Positions 51,730-63,892 of a stretch of 64,000 bases of DNA are shown here, piece after piece. Origin of the DNA: Neoconidiobolus thromboides FSU 785 (Eukaryota > Entomophthoromycota > Entomophthoromycetes > Entomophthorales > Neoconidiobolaceae). Location of the stretch: NCBI GenBank assembly GCA_025603075.1, contig MU626313.1:51650-115649 (forward strand), written 5' to 3'. Within the stretch, counting starts at the first letter, position 1. Each line of letters opens with the position of its first letter. The notes below the pieces were generated by a model, which was not told the origin of the DNA, did no database searches, and saw only the letters and a program-made list of their open reading frames with translations. The position numbers were made by a program, and so were the translations under genes.

Positions 51730-54173
51730 ATGTCCTTATCTGGAGGCAAAAAGTTAAAGTCGATTTATTCAGTCAATGATTTGAGCAATCATTTTAAAAA
51801 GAATTCGAATAGTAATAGTAGTAATAATACGATTGATAATGGGCATTCAACAGGGGTGTTATATGGTAGTATGTCTTCTAAATTTCGAAATTTTTTTCGA
51901 CTAAATCAAAAAAAGTCAGTGTCTAACTTTAATAAGAATGAATCTTTAACTACAATAGTTCAATCCAATGATATGGATAAATTTAATAGTATTAAAATTA
52001 CTACTACAGAAGAGGAGAATGGAGTGTATTTAAATGGTAATTCTACGCAGCAGAACAAGGTCCCAAGGAGATGTAAATCGGATAATTTACTGATCAAAAA
52101 CACGGATTTGTTTAAAGAGAGAAGCAATGTGAACCCAACTTCTTCCCCTACAGCGAGAACCTATTCATCTAATTCTATTAAGGTTAAATCATTAAATGTT
52201 AAACCTAGTTCATTTAAGACTATTAAATTGCTGGGTAAAGGGGATGTAGGTAAAGTTTATTTAGTGAAACATAAACTTACGGACAAGCTGTATGCTTTGA
52301 AAGGTAATTTTGAATATTGAATGTGAAAGAATGTTAATGACTAATTTATTTTTTAGTATTATCGAAGAAAGAAATGTTAAAGAGAAATAAAGTGAAAAGG
52401 GCACTGGCTGAACAAGTAACTCACATATGATTAAAAGAGAATTAAGGAATTAATATTCAATTTTGAAGGAAATTTTAGCTTCCGCTAATCATCCATTTAT
52501 TGTTACATTATACCATTCTTTTCAAAGCGAGAATCATTTATATTTATGTATGGAACATTGTCTTGGTGGTGAGTTCTTTAGAGGTAATTAAAATTGACCA
52601 TTTGATACATATGTGATGAATATTAATACACTTTTTTGTTTAGTTTTACAATCAAGACCTGGGAAATGTATTTCTGGTAAGTTATATTAAGGAGTATGTA
52701 TTATATAGAGATATTAATATCTAAATTATTATAGAGGATGAAGCTAAATTTTATGCAGCTGAAGTTACCTGTGGTAAGTTAGATTGATAACTGGAGATTT
52801 TGAATACAAATTAATTGAATTTTTTAGCACTTGAATATTTACATTTAATGGGCTTTATTTATCGTGATTTAAAACCAGAAAGTAAAACAGAAGATTTAAA
52901 ATGAGTTTAAGTTGATATTAAATATTTATTAGATATTTTATTACATCAATCTGGTCATATTATGCTCACAGGTAGGATTTAGTTTGAAGAAACATTAAAA
53001 TGGATGATATTAATATTAATTATAGATTTTGATTTATCAAAACAAACATTTCCTATCGGAGAACCTTCAGTGATAAAAAGTTCCTTTACCTTTTCTGTAT
53101 GCTTATAGGTTATATTGTTATTGAAGATAACTAACATATATTCATAGTTAAGACATAATGATCTCCCACCAGCATTAGATACCAAATCTTGCACAGGTCA
53201 TTTTAGAACTAATTCATTTGTTGGTACCGAAGGTGAATTGAGTTATAGTTACAATTATATAATGACTAACTTTAGTAATAGAATACATCGCACCTGAAGT
53301 TATTAAGGGTACTGGACATACAAGGTTAGTAAAACATTAAATTACTTAAAAGAATAAAATAATTAAACGATTTTATTTAGTGCGGTTGATTGGTGGACGT
53401 TAGGAATCTTATTATATGAAATGATCGTAAGGAGTTTTTTTATAATACAAAGTTAAATTAATAATGATTTAAAAGTATGGCACAACCCCATTTAAAGGAC
53501 CTAACAGGAATGCTACGTTTGCAAAAATACTCAAAAGTGACGTTTCTTTTCCAATAACACCTCAAGGAAAGAATGTAATTTATAAGTTTTAATTGTTAAT
53601 TAATTTTTATTAATAGTTTTTTAGTTAACTAGGTAGATATAATTTAAAAAAACGAAAGATTAATATATTAATAAATCTTAAATTTAGTAATTGTAAATCA
53701 ATTATTAAGAAGTTATTATATAAAGATGAATATCGAAGGTTAGGAAGTAAAGCAGGAGCTTCAGATGTTAAAGTGCATCCTTTCTTTAAATCACTAAACT
53801 TTGCTTTATTAAGAAATATGGTACCCCCCATAGTACCACCACAAACGATAACGGAATTAGATCGAAGTCAAAATTCAAGTTCACCAAATCAAACAACAAA
53901 AAGAAATGGGGAAACAAATTCATTAGATATTGAAAAGGAAAAACTCATGTTGGATCCATTAAATAGTAATCCATTTAGTAATTTTAATTCAGGTAAAATT
54001 ATATTATATTGTATAAGTTAAACATAGGAAGTTGATTGGTTTGTTTTTTAGTTACGTTGACACATGAAGGAGATGAAAATGAAGTTGAAAGTGAAAATGA
54101 AGGTGAGGAGGAGGATGCACTTAGTATTGAAGATGATGATGATGATGATGAGTTTTTTGATGCGTTATCATAA
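51730..54173 (+). CDS. AGC kinase of the nrc-2/Fpk1 (flippase kinase) family, 15 exons
   Basis: Exons: 51730-52303, 52357-52415, 52469-52583, 52644-52676, 52735-52773, 52828-52881, 52933-52971, 53026-53096, 53148-53232, 53282-53324, 53381-53426, 53476-53574, 53625-53632, 53688-53992, 54052-54173; phases agree, 563 aa. Ser/Asn-rich regulatory N-terminus (1-165), then the kinase: [32 protein letters not shown] (DFD rather than DFG, as usual in this family), [50 protein letters not shown]. Fpk1 kinases activate lipid flippases and act in polarised growth. The tail is acidic. Exon 13 is only 8 nt; it is supported by phase and by restoring [13 protein letters not shown]. Confidence 0.9.
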
Positions 54174-54878
54174 TTTTAAAAATCAATTTGATTATTTTTT
54201 AAAAATTGAAAAGTTTTAATCTCTCTTCTCTGGTTTTAATTTACTCTTATTCTCCTATCTCTATTATCACCTTCTCTCCTCTCATCTTCTCCACTTCTTT
54301 TTTTTTCTTACTCTTGATTTGAGTCACCCACCCTACCTACTCCTATGCTCGGTTTATATTATTGATTTACTATTTTTTCATTAAATTTTTTTGAGTTTTT
54401 GAAATTAACTTTCTGAGATCCAAAATTGTTTTTTCATCAAAAGCATTAATATTTATAAGAGTATAAAAAAACAATAATAATAAAAAGACCAAATTAGTAA
54501 CTTATCTGTTGAGATATGAATCGTCTGTTTATGAAATGTATAAAAATATCCATATATTAATTTATAATACCAAATCAAAGCTAGATTAAATGCATTTGGG
54601 GACGTATTCTTGTATTTAAGAATTTTATTGACAACTTTTCCGTTCAAACAGCGTTTAGAAGACGGAAAAAGCGATGAAAGCCAAAAACACCCCCCCATTT
54701 GATGTTTACTTTTAGTATTTTATAATATTAATTTTAGCAGAATCAATGAGGATGATTTATAACTAACTATTGAAATTTTATTTTTAATAAAACTAGTTGC
54801 ATTTAGATGCCTTTATTTTTTTTAACTTGCCATCAATTTCTTTTATAATAAATATAAATTAAAATACCCGTATATGAT
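54174..54878. other. Spacer with one MITE
   Basis: 3' flank of the kinase, with a CT-rich stretch at 54220-54310. MITE copy 15 lies at 54594-54700. Confidence 0.5.
54594..54700 (+). repeat. Foldback MITE copy 15
   Basis: Plus orientation: GGGGACGTATTCTTGTATTT left, CAGCGTTTAGAAGACGG centre, AACACCCCCCC right. ATTT directly flanks both ends. Confidence 0.88.
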
Positions 54879-56560
54879 TCATAAATTTGACATAAATCGA
54901 CCCTTAAATACTAACTCATTAAGCATTACTTTATTAAAATATGAAAGCTGATTAATCGTTAATACTAAATGATCTGACAATTCATAATTCCCAAAGATAC
55001 TCCTAATAGAATCCAAAGTAAATTTTGCTTGGTTTAAAATCCTCCTATTTTTATGCTTTTTTAACAGATTCAATTTTTCTATCACCCTTAAATCAGGAAC
55101 TTGACTTTGTTTGCATAACTAAATAATTATTATTTTTGAAATCCAAGACGTTAAGACAAAAGTAAACACCATATACCATTTGATTTAAATAAGACAACTC
55201 ATAGTTATGGTAAAATTGAATCTTATCACTCTCGGGAGTAAGTTTAATAAATGATATATTTTTAGTTACACCTAAGCAAATATCTCTCCAAAAAGCTTTC
55301 AATAATTCTATCAGAAGTTTTGTGTAATGATCATATTCCATGTTTAAGAAAAGGGATTGGTTTTAGGTAGATTAATATTGAACGACAATGTAAATAAACA
55401 ATATTTGTTTGTTATATAATATAAAGACAACAATACAAATTAGACCTACAATCATCATCTGAATTATTGTCAAATTAATAGCTTAGATTGAAGTTTAAGA
55501 TGAATGTTAAATAAAAGTTAAAATCCTCTGGAACTAGTTTTAATTTATCGACTACTATTTTGAACCAATCTTTTTGATTATGTTTTAATTTGGCTTTATA
55601 TATATAAATTACTATTTTTCTATTAACTTCCACTACATTCTCTATAACTGCACTTTTCAACTATTCACTGCCGAATCTCCTTTTTACTAAGGATTTAAAT
55701 TTAGATCTACCTACTTTTTTAGGTTCTTTAACATATAACAATAGTTCTCAAATGTCGAATCGAATCAATGGAAAGCTAAGTATGGTGGAGCAAAATGTAA
55801 GATAATTTACATACAGTGAATTCCAGAGTTTGGCTTCTTTTTTGAAATTATTGGAATTGACAGGCTAATTATCACAACTGCCATTATTTAATCATTCCGC
55901 CATTCTTATAGCAGAACCAAAACAAAGCTTAGATCTGACGTGATCAAAATGTTATACTAACATATACTAGCAGTCCGATTGCTATAATATTGCTGTAAGT
56001 AGGTGAAGAATGAGCTAATAGTAAGAATTCATTTTTTTCTAAACAGTTACTATATAAATGTCTATAAAGAATCCCATTGTGAGGAAGTATAAATCTTTTC
56101 AGCATTACTAAATATACACAAAATAACAAAGGCTTTTATTTGGATCAATGTATTCATTCGAATTGCCAAACTATAACTTATAATAGTCAATTAATTTGGT
56201 GAAAACTTCTCGTCCTCGCTCTAAAAACATAGCATATTTTCAACAATATTTTTTAGAATCCTATTATTTGCAGCAACATTGTGTCCGTTTGAATTGCTGA
56301 AATTAGATTACTCTAGTATAGCCAATTCTGTTTTGTTCTTGTAAACGATTATCTCTGACTTATACTCAGTCAAACCTATATTTTTTGTATTTGATTTCAA
56401 AATATAATTAATCCATCTTGAGTATTCTAGATTTTAGTTAGCATTATTTGTTTAATATAAAATTACCATTAGTTAATGCTCTTAAATACTTATTACTTAT
56501 ATCCGCTATATCTTTAATGCTATTTATTAATGTAAAAAGTTCGCCAAGTTTCATTTTAAT
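54879..56560 (-). pseudogene. Degenerate minus-strand coding sequence, family uncertain
   Basis: A run of minus-strand ORF pieces in changing frames: KLGELFTLINSIKDIADISN (56550), CLEKNEFLLLAHSSPTYSN (56030), IENVVEVNRKIVIYIYKAK (55640), LLIELLKAFWRDICLGVTKN (55310) and FTLDSIRSIFGNYELSDHL (55020). They look like one decaying gene of about 1.5 kb. Helical composition and the middle piece are vaguely like the middle-homology region of fungal binuclear-cluster regulators, but no zinc cluster is seen. Identity is not established. Confidence 0.4.
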
Positions 56561-56702
56561 AACAGTTGTATGACTCCTTATCCTTTGGCCTTTATTTTGG
56601 GTTTTAACTTCTATTCTTTATAAAGTAGCTAAGCAGTTTTGTTCAAAATCAACTTTCAATGTTGATAAATTTTTGAAACAAAAATTGAACATCAACTTTT
56701 AA

Positions 56703-58034
56703 ATGAATTTGACTTTTGATAATTTACCAGACCTTGTTTTAATCGAAATATTCCATCAATGTACTCCAGTTAGTTTATTTGGACTTGCTCTTTTAAATAA
56801 AAGGATCTATAATATAGTTTTTGAAGTGATACGATCAAACTTTGAATGGAATATATATGAGAAATGTGGAGGCGAATACAAAAGATTACAAAAGCAATTC
56901 ATCAAAAATAATATTAATAAAGTTAAGAGTTTATCTATTTATAACGTTGATAGTTTAAAGCTATTGGATTCATGTTCTAATGTGAAAAAAATCAACTTGA
57001 ATGCTTTTGTGGCGTTACCCCACTGGGATGAGATTATTGTTTCGAACAAGTTATTAATGTTGACGAATCTAAAAGTCACATTAAAAGTAACAGATTATGA
57101 TAAATTTGTAAGCATATTTAAAGATATACTACACAATATTGTGAATTTTGAAGTTTATATTGAAGAGTTTTACTTGGCTAAATTCATAGAGATTTTAAAT
57201 CCATACAAACTGAAATGTCTGAAAGTTGAATCAATGTGTCTCAATTTGAATGAATTAGAGATATTTAAAGGAAGATTTGTAAAATTAGGAGCATTACAAC
57301 TTTATGGATATGAAATTAAGATACCAACTGGTTTTAAAGATGAATCTAGTTTCCAATCTCTTAAAAAATTAAATATCGTTGGGAGTCCATCACATAATTT
57401 TAAATTAGATTACTTGGGAGACTTGGGAATGATAACATTGCTAAATATAAACTTACTGGGATTTGAGCATGACTTGATTCTATTTAAGGATTCATCAAAG
57501 TCCAAAGTCCAAACTTTAAAGTTAAGGGAGTGTATAAATTTTAATTTAAACAATGTATCAGATATGCCTTTGCTGAAAAAAGTATCTATACATGGAAACG
57601 AGTTATTTATGATTATGATAGAAGACGTTTTGCCACAATCTAATATTCGGATCTTTGAGGCACGTGAACTATACTATCCTGAAGTCAGATACTTGACCAA
57701 ACAAAGCGATAGCTTAATTAATAATTATTCCTATTTAAGTAACTATAAAGAAGAGTTAAAGCTTAATATATCGATTATATCTAAATCTGTGATGGAATTT
57801 ACTATTAAATCCTCTTGTATCACCTTTCAAAGCTTTTTCAATACTATAAAGTCTTTCCCAAATCTCACACTAGTAAAATGTAATTTAGGGTGCATTTATG
57901 ACGAAGACTGTAAGGTCGACAATAACCAATCGTTTTATTTTCAGATCTCAAAATCTTTTGATATAAATCATGATACTTTAATACTCAAAAGGCTATCTGT
58001 GGTTCCGTTAGTTAGACTCGAGGAGGTATATTAG
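56703..58034 (+). CDS. F-box / leucine-rich-repeat protein
   Basis: 443-aa intronless paralogue of the gene at 5774-7060. The F-box is at residues about 4-42 (FDNLPDLVLIEIFHQCTPVS, then ALLNKRIYNIV). LRR-like strands follow (LGALQLYGYEI, LKKLNIVG, TLLNINLLG, VQTLKLREC). Shared motifs with its paralogue include NPYKLKCLKVE and the late SFPNLTLVKC versus LFPNVTQVKF, so the two genes match along their length. Predicted substrate-recognition subunit of an SCF ligase; substrate unknown. Confidence 0.78.
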   Translation: MNLTFDNLPDLVLIEIFHQCTPVSLFGLALLNKRIYNIVFEVIRSNFEWNIYEKCGGEYKRLQKQFIKNNINKVKSLSIYNVDSLKLLDSCSNVKKINLNAFVALPHWDEIIVSNKLLMLTNLKVTLKVTDYDKFVSIFKDILHNIVNFEVYIEEFYLAKFIEILNPYKLKCLKVESMCLNLNELEIFKGRFVKLGALQLYGYEIKIPTGFKDESSFQSLKKLNIVGSPSHNFKLDYLGDLGMITLLNINLLGFEHDLILFKDSSKSKVQTLKLRECINFNLNNVSDMPLLKKVSIHGNELFMIMIEDVLPQSNIRIFEARELYYPEVRYLTKQSDSLINNYSYLSNYKEELKLNISIISKSVMEFTIKSSCITFQSFFNTIKSFPNLTLVKCNLGCIYDEDCKVDNNQSFYFQISKSFDINHDTLILKRLSVVPLVRLEEVY

Positions 58035-59085
58035 GCTATTATAGCCTATTGCTTTACTTTCAAATATTCATATATACTAGCGTAGTATCTTATTAAGATG
58101 TAATACTAGAATAATACTTTATAATGGATTTAATAAAATAAATATAAATACTATCTAAACTACGTATTACTTTAACAATTTAATTAAATCGGAGAGTTGA
58201 TTCAAAATGAGCTATTCATTTTTAATGTGTTGCTATTCAAAAATATCAAATTAACAAAAATTAAGGATTTGTAAAAAAACTCAATAAATTCCTGGATAAG
58301 ATAAACCCTTGGATATTGTTAAAAATACACCTTCAAAGCTGCTTTAACCAGAGATATTTATTCTATGCTTTATATACAAATAAAGTTGATTTTAAAAATA
58401 GATTTATTTGTTAGCCAATAAATTTTTGTAGAGTAAAATATTCTTTTAGCAGAATTTTACTAGTTTTAAAACCATAGCATTACTCATCCATTGCTGTTAT
58501 CTTTAAGTGCAAAAAGTTATTAATAGTGATTATGTTAAATATACAAATAAAATTTAAATTTATATACCACAAAACTTTATATTTTCATGATATTTAAAAA
58601 AGTAAACAGCAAATAATAAGATTATTACATGGTTTAGAATTCCAACCTAGTTTTATTATTTGCTGCTACAAAATTAGTTTATACAATACAACTAATGTAA
58701 GAACCATTTCAAATCAAACTTTAAGATCAAATTCCAAACAACTGAAATTAAAGCAAAAACGCAGTAGTAAAAATGAATATTTCAAAAGCTTCCAATAAAA
58801 AATAAAATCTTTAAAGTTGCTTTTAATGAACCAATTAAACCCACTTTTATCTTATCGCATTCATCTAAAAACATTAATATTTCATATTTGAAATAACTTT
58901 ACTAACCTTTTCTCCTTACCTTTATCTTTTTTTCTCTTTGCTCTTAAAGAGCATTTATCAATGTAAGATATTTTATACTAAAGAACAATCACGTTTATTC
59001 ATTTTTGAACTCAATTTATCAATCTGAACTAAAACTATTATTTCCAGTTTTTAGAAAAGTTTAACATTACCTCATTTCTCCTCAA
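58035..59085. other. 1-kb spacer upstream of the KH gene
   Basis: No coding sequence or repeat recognised. A T/C-rich run at 58900-58940 may be part of the KH gene promoter. Confidence 0.5.
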
Positions 59086-60355
59086 ATGACAGATAACCCC
59101 ACCTCCCTCAACAACCAAGAAGCCAATAGATCTAACGGTAAAAGTACTAAAAATCATGACATTAACTCGTAAGGCTTTTAATTTTATACTTGAATTTATT
59201 AAATACATTTAGCGATTCTGACGAAAGAGGCTCAAAAAATGGCTTAACCATCCGCGCACTTGTATCATCAAAAGAAGCAGGTGTTATTATTGGAAAAGGC
59301 GGAAAGAACGTTACTGATATTAGAGATGCTACAGGCGCTCGCGCTGGCGTTTCTAAAGTTATTCAGGGTGTTCCAACCAGAGTTCTTTCAATTAGCGGTA
59401 CCTTAGATTCAATTTCCCAAGTAAATTTATTTGAGCTATTTGTAATTATATTTTATTAATGTTTTAGGCATATGGTAGAGTTGCGAAAGCACTTATTGAA
59501 AGTGTTGATTCTTCTCCTGAAGCCTCAACTAACCTTAAAGCTGGTACTAATACAACTTCAGTCCGTATTCTCATTTCACATAGTATTATGGGCTCAGTTA
59601 TTGGGAAGCAAGGAACAAAGATCAAAGCTATGCAAGAAGTATCTGGTACTCGCATGATTGCTACCAAAGAAATGCTTGGACAAAGTACTGAAAGAGTTGT
59701 TGAAATACATGGTAACCCAGATTCTATTGTTACTGCTATGTTTGAAATCGGAAAGTGTATTTTGGCAGATTTCGACAAAACGCAAAACACTGTTTTATAC
59801 AATCCTTCACAAAGATTAACCCAACCTGTGCAGCCAACTGGATTCTATCCTAATTTTCAATCAACCTTTCAGCCTCCTATAAACGGTGGAGAATACAATT
59901 ATCTTCATGGTGCTCCACGGTTCCTCTCAAACCCTAGATTTGAAAATCATATACCACATCCACATGTACAACCTCATATTAACCCTGCCATCCAAGCTCT
60001 ACCACATCATTCCTCTCTAGCCCCAATGGGCTTAGGTCCAGCAATCCCAACGATTCCAACGATTCCGTCGTCTCCTTTAGTTACAAAAAAACTTAGTATA
60101 GCTTCTGATATGGTTGGGTGTGTTATTGGTAAACATGGCTCAAAAATTGCCGAGATCCGCCGCCTTTCAAGTGCCAAGATTAGCATTGCTAAAGAAGCAG
60201 AATCAGATACTAACACACGTCTTTTTACGATTTATGGTACTGCAGAAGCCAATGAGACAGCCATATATCTTATTTATGCTCAATTAGAAGCTGAAAAGGA
60301 ACGCCGTGCTTCACATCCATTAGCTGATGGCAAGAATGGCAATTTAGCTAAATAA
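59086..60355 (+). CDS. Triple-KH RNA-binding protein, Rnc1/Hek2/PCBP-like, 3 exons
   Basis: Exons 59086-59168, 59213-59420, 59468-60355; 392 aa. Three KH domains are seen: IRALVSSKEAGVIIGKGGKN (~38), VRILISHSIMGSVIGKQGTK (~125) and KKLSIASDMVGCVIGKHGSK (~288), each with the GxxG RNA-gripping loop (GKGG, GKQG, GKHG). A Pro/His-rich linker separates KH2 and KH3, as in PCBP-type proteins and fission-yeast Rnc1, which stabilises a MAPK phosphatase mRNA. The first exon is a Ser/Asn-rich leader. Likely binds C- or U-rich mRNA; targets cannot be read here. Confidence 0.93.
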
Positions 60356-60746
60356 AAAGGACACATGGTTGCCCCCCTACTATGCTTTTTTGAGTTTTTA
60401 GAAATCAAGCTTCAAACGATGAGCTTAGAAGTTATTCGCAGTTTTATTTTTATTTTTTTTATATTGAAAATAAAGTATTGTCTTCTTTAGTTACCTTTGC
60501 TACCATAAAGTTTATAATAATCTAAAAGGTATATTGAATAATTATTACAAACATATCTATTAAATTAAAACCTTTCCACACTAAAATGTTATCAAAATAG
60601 TTAATTTATAAATTATGTTTTAATGAAAAGTTTAAAATTATTTAAATTTATTACTTAGTAAATTAGATGGAGTATATGATTAACTATAATTTTTAATGAA
60701 AAAATACTGTTAAAAATTCAAGTTAATATGAGAATAATAATCAGTT
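60356..60746. other. Spacer between convergent genes
   Basis: 3' flanks of the KH gene and of the epimerase. No feature recognised. Confidence 0.5.
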
Positions 60747-61829
60747 TTAAAGTTTAGAAGAGACAGACTTAAATCCATTTGGATTCTTTTTTTGCCAACG
60801 CCAGAGATCATCACACATATCTTGTAAGCCACGCTTAGCTTTCCATCCCAATTCCTTCTGAGCTAAAGAAGGGTCTGCAACTACTTCGGCTACGTCACCA
60901 GGTCTACGAGCAGCTATTTTATATGCTATTTTACGTTGACTAGCCTTTTCCATTGCTTGGATCATTTCTAATACAGAGTAGCCTCTCCCAGTTCCTAAAT
61001 TATAGATCCAGCATCCATTATTACTTAGACTGGCTCCATTTTTAGGGAATCTACTAAGAGCATGCACATGCCCAAGAGCAAGATCAGTGACATGAATGTA
61101 ATCCCTGACACCTGTTCCATCTCTTGTTGGATAATCATTTCCAAAAACGTCAACTTGTTGAAGTTTACCAATAGCAACCTGAGATACATAAGGCATTAAG
61201 TTATTGGGAATACCATTCGGGACTTCACCAATATGGCCTGAAATATCAGCACCAACTGGGTTAAAATAGCGTAATAAAACGGCTGATAAATTTTTATTTC
61301 CGTTACAAGCGTCTTTTATGATTTCTTCATTAAATAGTTTGGTACGTCCATAAGGATTAGTGCACCCGGTTTTACTATTTTCATCTAAAGGCAACTTTTC
61401 AGGAATACCGTAAACTGTTGCAGATGAAGAGAAAACAATACGATTAACTAAGTATTTTTCCATCAATTTCAATAAGATTACTGTTGTTCCAATGTTAACA
61501 GAATAATACTCTAACGGAATCGTGCTTGATTCTCCAACTGCTTTCAAACCAGCAAAGTGAATTACAGCGTCAAATTTGTAAGTTTGAAATAAAGACTCAA
61601 TTTTATTTTCATCTCTTAAATCGTATTTGTAGAACTTTAATTTTTTACCACCTAATTGTTCTACTCGTTTTAAGCTTTCCTCGCTACTGTTGCATAGATT
61701 ATCGACAACAACTACATTACAATTTAATTTGAGTAACTCCAAAACTGTGTGGCTACCAATGAACCCTGCTCCACCAGTGACTAAGATTACTGATTGATTA
61801 TTTAACTCGAACCCGTTTTGAATTTGCAT
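60747..61829 (-). CDS. UDP-glucose 4-epimerase
   Basis: 360-aa intronless short-chain dehydrogenase/reductase that interconverts UDP-glucose and UDP-galactose (Leloir pathway and galactosylation). NAD-binding GGAGFIGSH at 19-27, VVDNLCNS (adenine ribose), HFAGLKAVGES, SSSATVYG with the catalytic Ser136, YxxxK as Tyr160 and Lys164 (NPYGRTK), RYFNPVGA, GTGVRDYIHVTDLA and AARRPGDVAEVVA. It lacks the mutarotase domain of yeast Gal10, so it is the stand-alone GalE/GALE form. No other galactose gene lies beside it. Confidence 0.95.
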   Translation of the reverse strand: MQIQNGFELNNQSVILVTGGAGFIGSHTVLELLKLNCNVVVVDNLCNSSEESLKRVEQLGGKKLKFYKYDLRDENKIESLFQTYKFDAVIHFAGLKAVGESSTIPLEYYSVNIGTTVILLKLMEKYLVNRIVFSSSATVYGIPEKLPLDENSKTGCTNPYGRTKLFNEEIIKDACNGNKNLSAVLLRYFNPVGADISGHIGEVPNGIPNNLMPYVSQVAIGKLQQVDVFGNDYPTRDGTGVRDYIHVTDLALGHVHALSRFPKNGASLSNNGCWIYNLGTGRGYSVLEMIQAMEKASQRKIAYKIAARRPGDVAEVVADPSLAQKELGWKAKRGLQDMCDDLWRWQKKNPNGFKSVSSKL

Positions 61830-62384
61830 AATAATTTTAACTAAAAGCTATTTACATGAAATTCTCAATTTTATTTGTTTAGTCCATCCAATCATAAACC
61901 AGATTAAATTACATACATTGTAATATATTTTTAAATATTGATTTATTTTTAAACATTGATTTATTTTTAGTTTATAAGTTTAAAATAGGATTATCAAAAT
62001 GAAATTTAAAAAGTGTAGCTCATTGTGGAACTGTGTTTTCTATTCTTTAGTAGTATTTTTTTTAAAGGTTTTAAAAATGATATAAGCTAGTAACTAAAAC
62101 TTATATTAGATTAATATATTGTACCTTTCCTTTATATTTTATTTTGCAATTGATAATATCAAAATAAGTTAAAAGGTATGTCTAAAATAGTATACCCCAA
62201 AACTATTTAATAAAAACACTTGAGAACAAAAAATAGCTATTATAATTAGCTTCATTTTTAAGCTTTTGATTTTTTTTAAGTTTTTAAAGTCTTAAATTTT
62301 ATATAATTTGTTTTAATAAATAAAAAGTAATATAAAAACAAAAGTACCCAATATAGTTTTAAGTTACTTTATTATAATTTATAT
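61830..62384. other. Spacer upstream of the epimerase
   Basis: AT-rich, no coding sequence or MITE recognised. Confidence 0.5.
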
Positions 62385-63533
62385 TATAAGTTAACAGAAT
62401 TTCTACTAAATCCAATGGAAATCCACAGATTAACAAGGTTTTTACTAATATAACCTATATATTAATATTAATCAAAATTATAATATGTAAATAAATACAT
62501 GTTTCTATGAAAATTTATTAAGAAATACTTGTTATTAACTGCTTTGTAGCCAACAGGGCAGATTTGTTACCAGATAAATAAATTACTTTAACGTTATAAT
62601 TACATTATTAATATATCACCAGGTTGATAAATAGCTGCATGGGAGGAAGTGGTTAGTCCCAGAACTATAATTAACCATCTCTATATAATACAAGCAACAT
62701 AATAATAATTTTTACTTATTATTACAACTACTTACTCTTTTGCTATTTATTAACTTAATTATTAATAAATTAAGTGGTGTTAACATTTAACAATTTATTT
62801 TAATCATTTAGTAAACTACTTACTTGCTTAGTAAATATTGAAAATTTTAAATTGTTATTTTAGTAAGATAAACTGGAATTAATCTTTTGATTTCTCTATT
62901 TTCTATAGACTCTATAACTTTAATTGGAACTATATCACTTTTTTTTTGGTTTATCAGATACTGAATAACAATATTAGCTATTACTATATTTGATAAAATA
63001 TAAATACTTTTTAATACCTTTGTGTTTCTTTCATACTTTTTAGGGATTATATCCATTTTCCCATTGTTAACAGTTGAGTTATCAATTCTGTTATGTTCAC
63101 AAATAAAAGTCTCAAATCCTAAAACTAATTGATCAATATTTTCTATTTTACTTAATGCTCAGCAAAAATAATAAGATCAACATTTAAGCTACTATTTACT
63201 TTATAAATTTTTTTAAATATATAGTATAAACACTTTTAAGATTTAAAATAGCTTCCTATATCTGGCTATATATTAATTTTTGTAAACTTTTTAAGCAAAA
63301 ACTTTCTTGCTATTAAATCAATTAAACAATCCTTTCCACATGCTGAATCATAACTCAGTATTTCAGATAAATACTTGAAATAAACTTTGTTTATTGTTTT
63401 ATCATTTTTTAAATATAAAATACCAAAGCCTAATACTGATATAGCTTGTTTATTATGATAATCTAAGTTTATTGGATTTGACTTTGTTTCTATTTCCATA
63501 TTTCGTTTAAAGTCTAAAATTACCATACAACTT
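62385..63533 (-). mobile_element. Decayed transposable element, copy B (DDE-transposase-like)
   Basis: Inverted homologue of 25930-26965, better preserved. On the minus strand a broken frame reads DYHNKQAISVLGFGILYL, VYFKYLSEILSYDSACGKDC, FTKINI, then a stop within a segment resembling PDIGSYFKS, NVDLIIFAEH, GFETFICEHNRID, and MDIIPKKYERNTK ... IENREIKRLIPVYLTKI. The D-x-G-x-HF and F-x-E-xH blocks are the pattern of DDE transposases (second catalytic Asp and Glu regions). Multiple stops show it is dead. MITE copy 16 lies directly at its upstream edge. Family name not assigned. Confidence 0.68.
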
Positions 63534-63640
63534 TTGGGGGTATTTTTTTTGACTTCATTACTTTTTCCGTTTTTTAAGCACCATTTGAGCGGGAAAATCA
63601 TCAGTGAAATCATTAAATACAAAAAAACACCCTCTCCTAT
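63534..63640 (-). repeat. Foldback MITE copy 16
   Basis: Reverse orientation: GGGGGTATTTTTTTTGACTTC left, AAGCACCATTTGAGCGG centre, AAAACACCCTCTCC right. It interrupts or borders the transposase relic. Confidence 0.85.
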
Positions 63641-63892
63641 TGCTTAATTTTTTGATAGTTTTATTAAATGTATTTTTTCGAGTATTAACACAAAATTTGT
63701 ATAATTTATCTGATTTTTTTTATCTTTGTTTTATTTTCTATTGCTGTATTTATTTTATTTTAAAATGATTTTTTTATAACTATATACTAGGCACACATAT
63801 TATATAAGTCTGTTTTTCTTGCTGCATTTTTAAAATTGATATATATTTACAAAATATTGATTTAGCTACTGCTTTATTTTTTAAATTATTAA

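Noticed and set aside
53041-53100. DFD in place of DFG as a sign of an inactive kinase
   Set aside because: DFD is normal in nrc-2/Fpk1-type kinases; all other catalytic residues are present.
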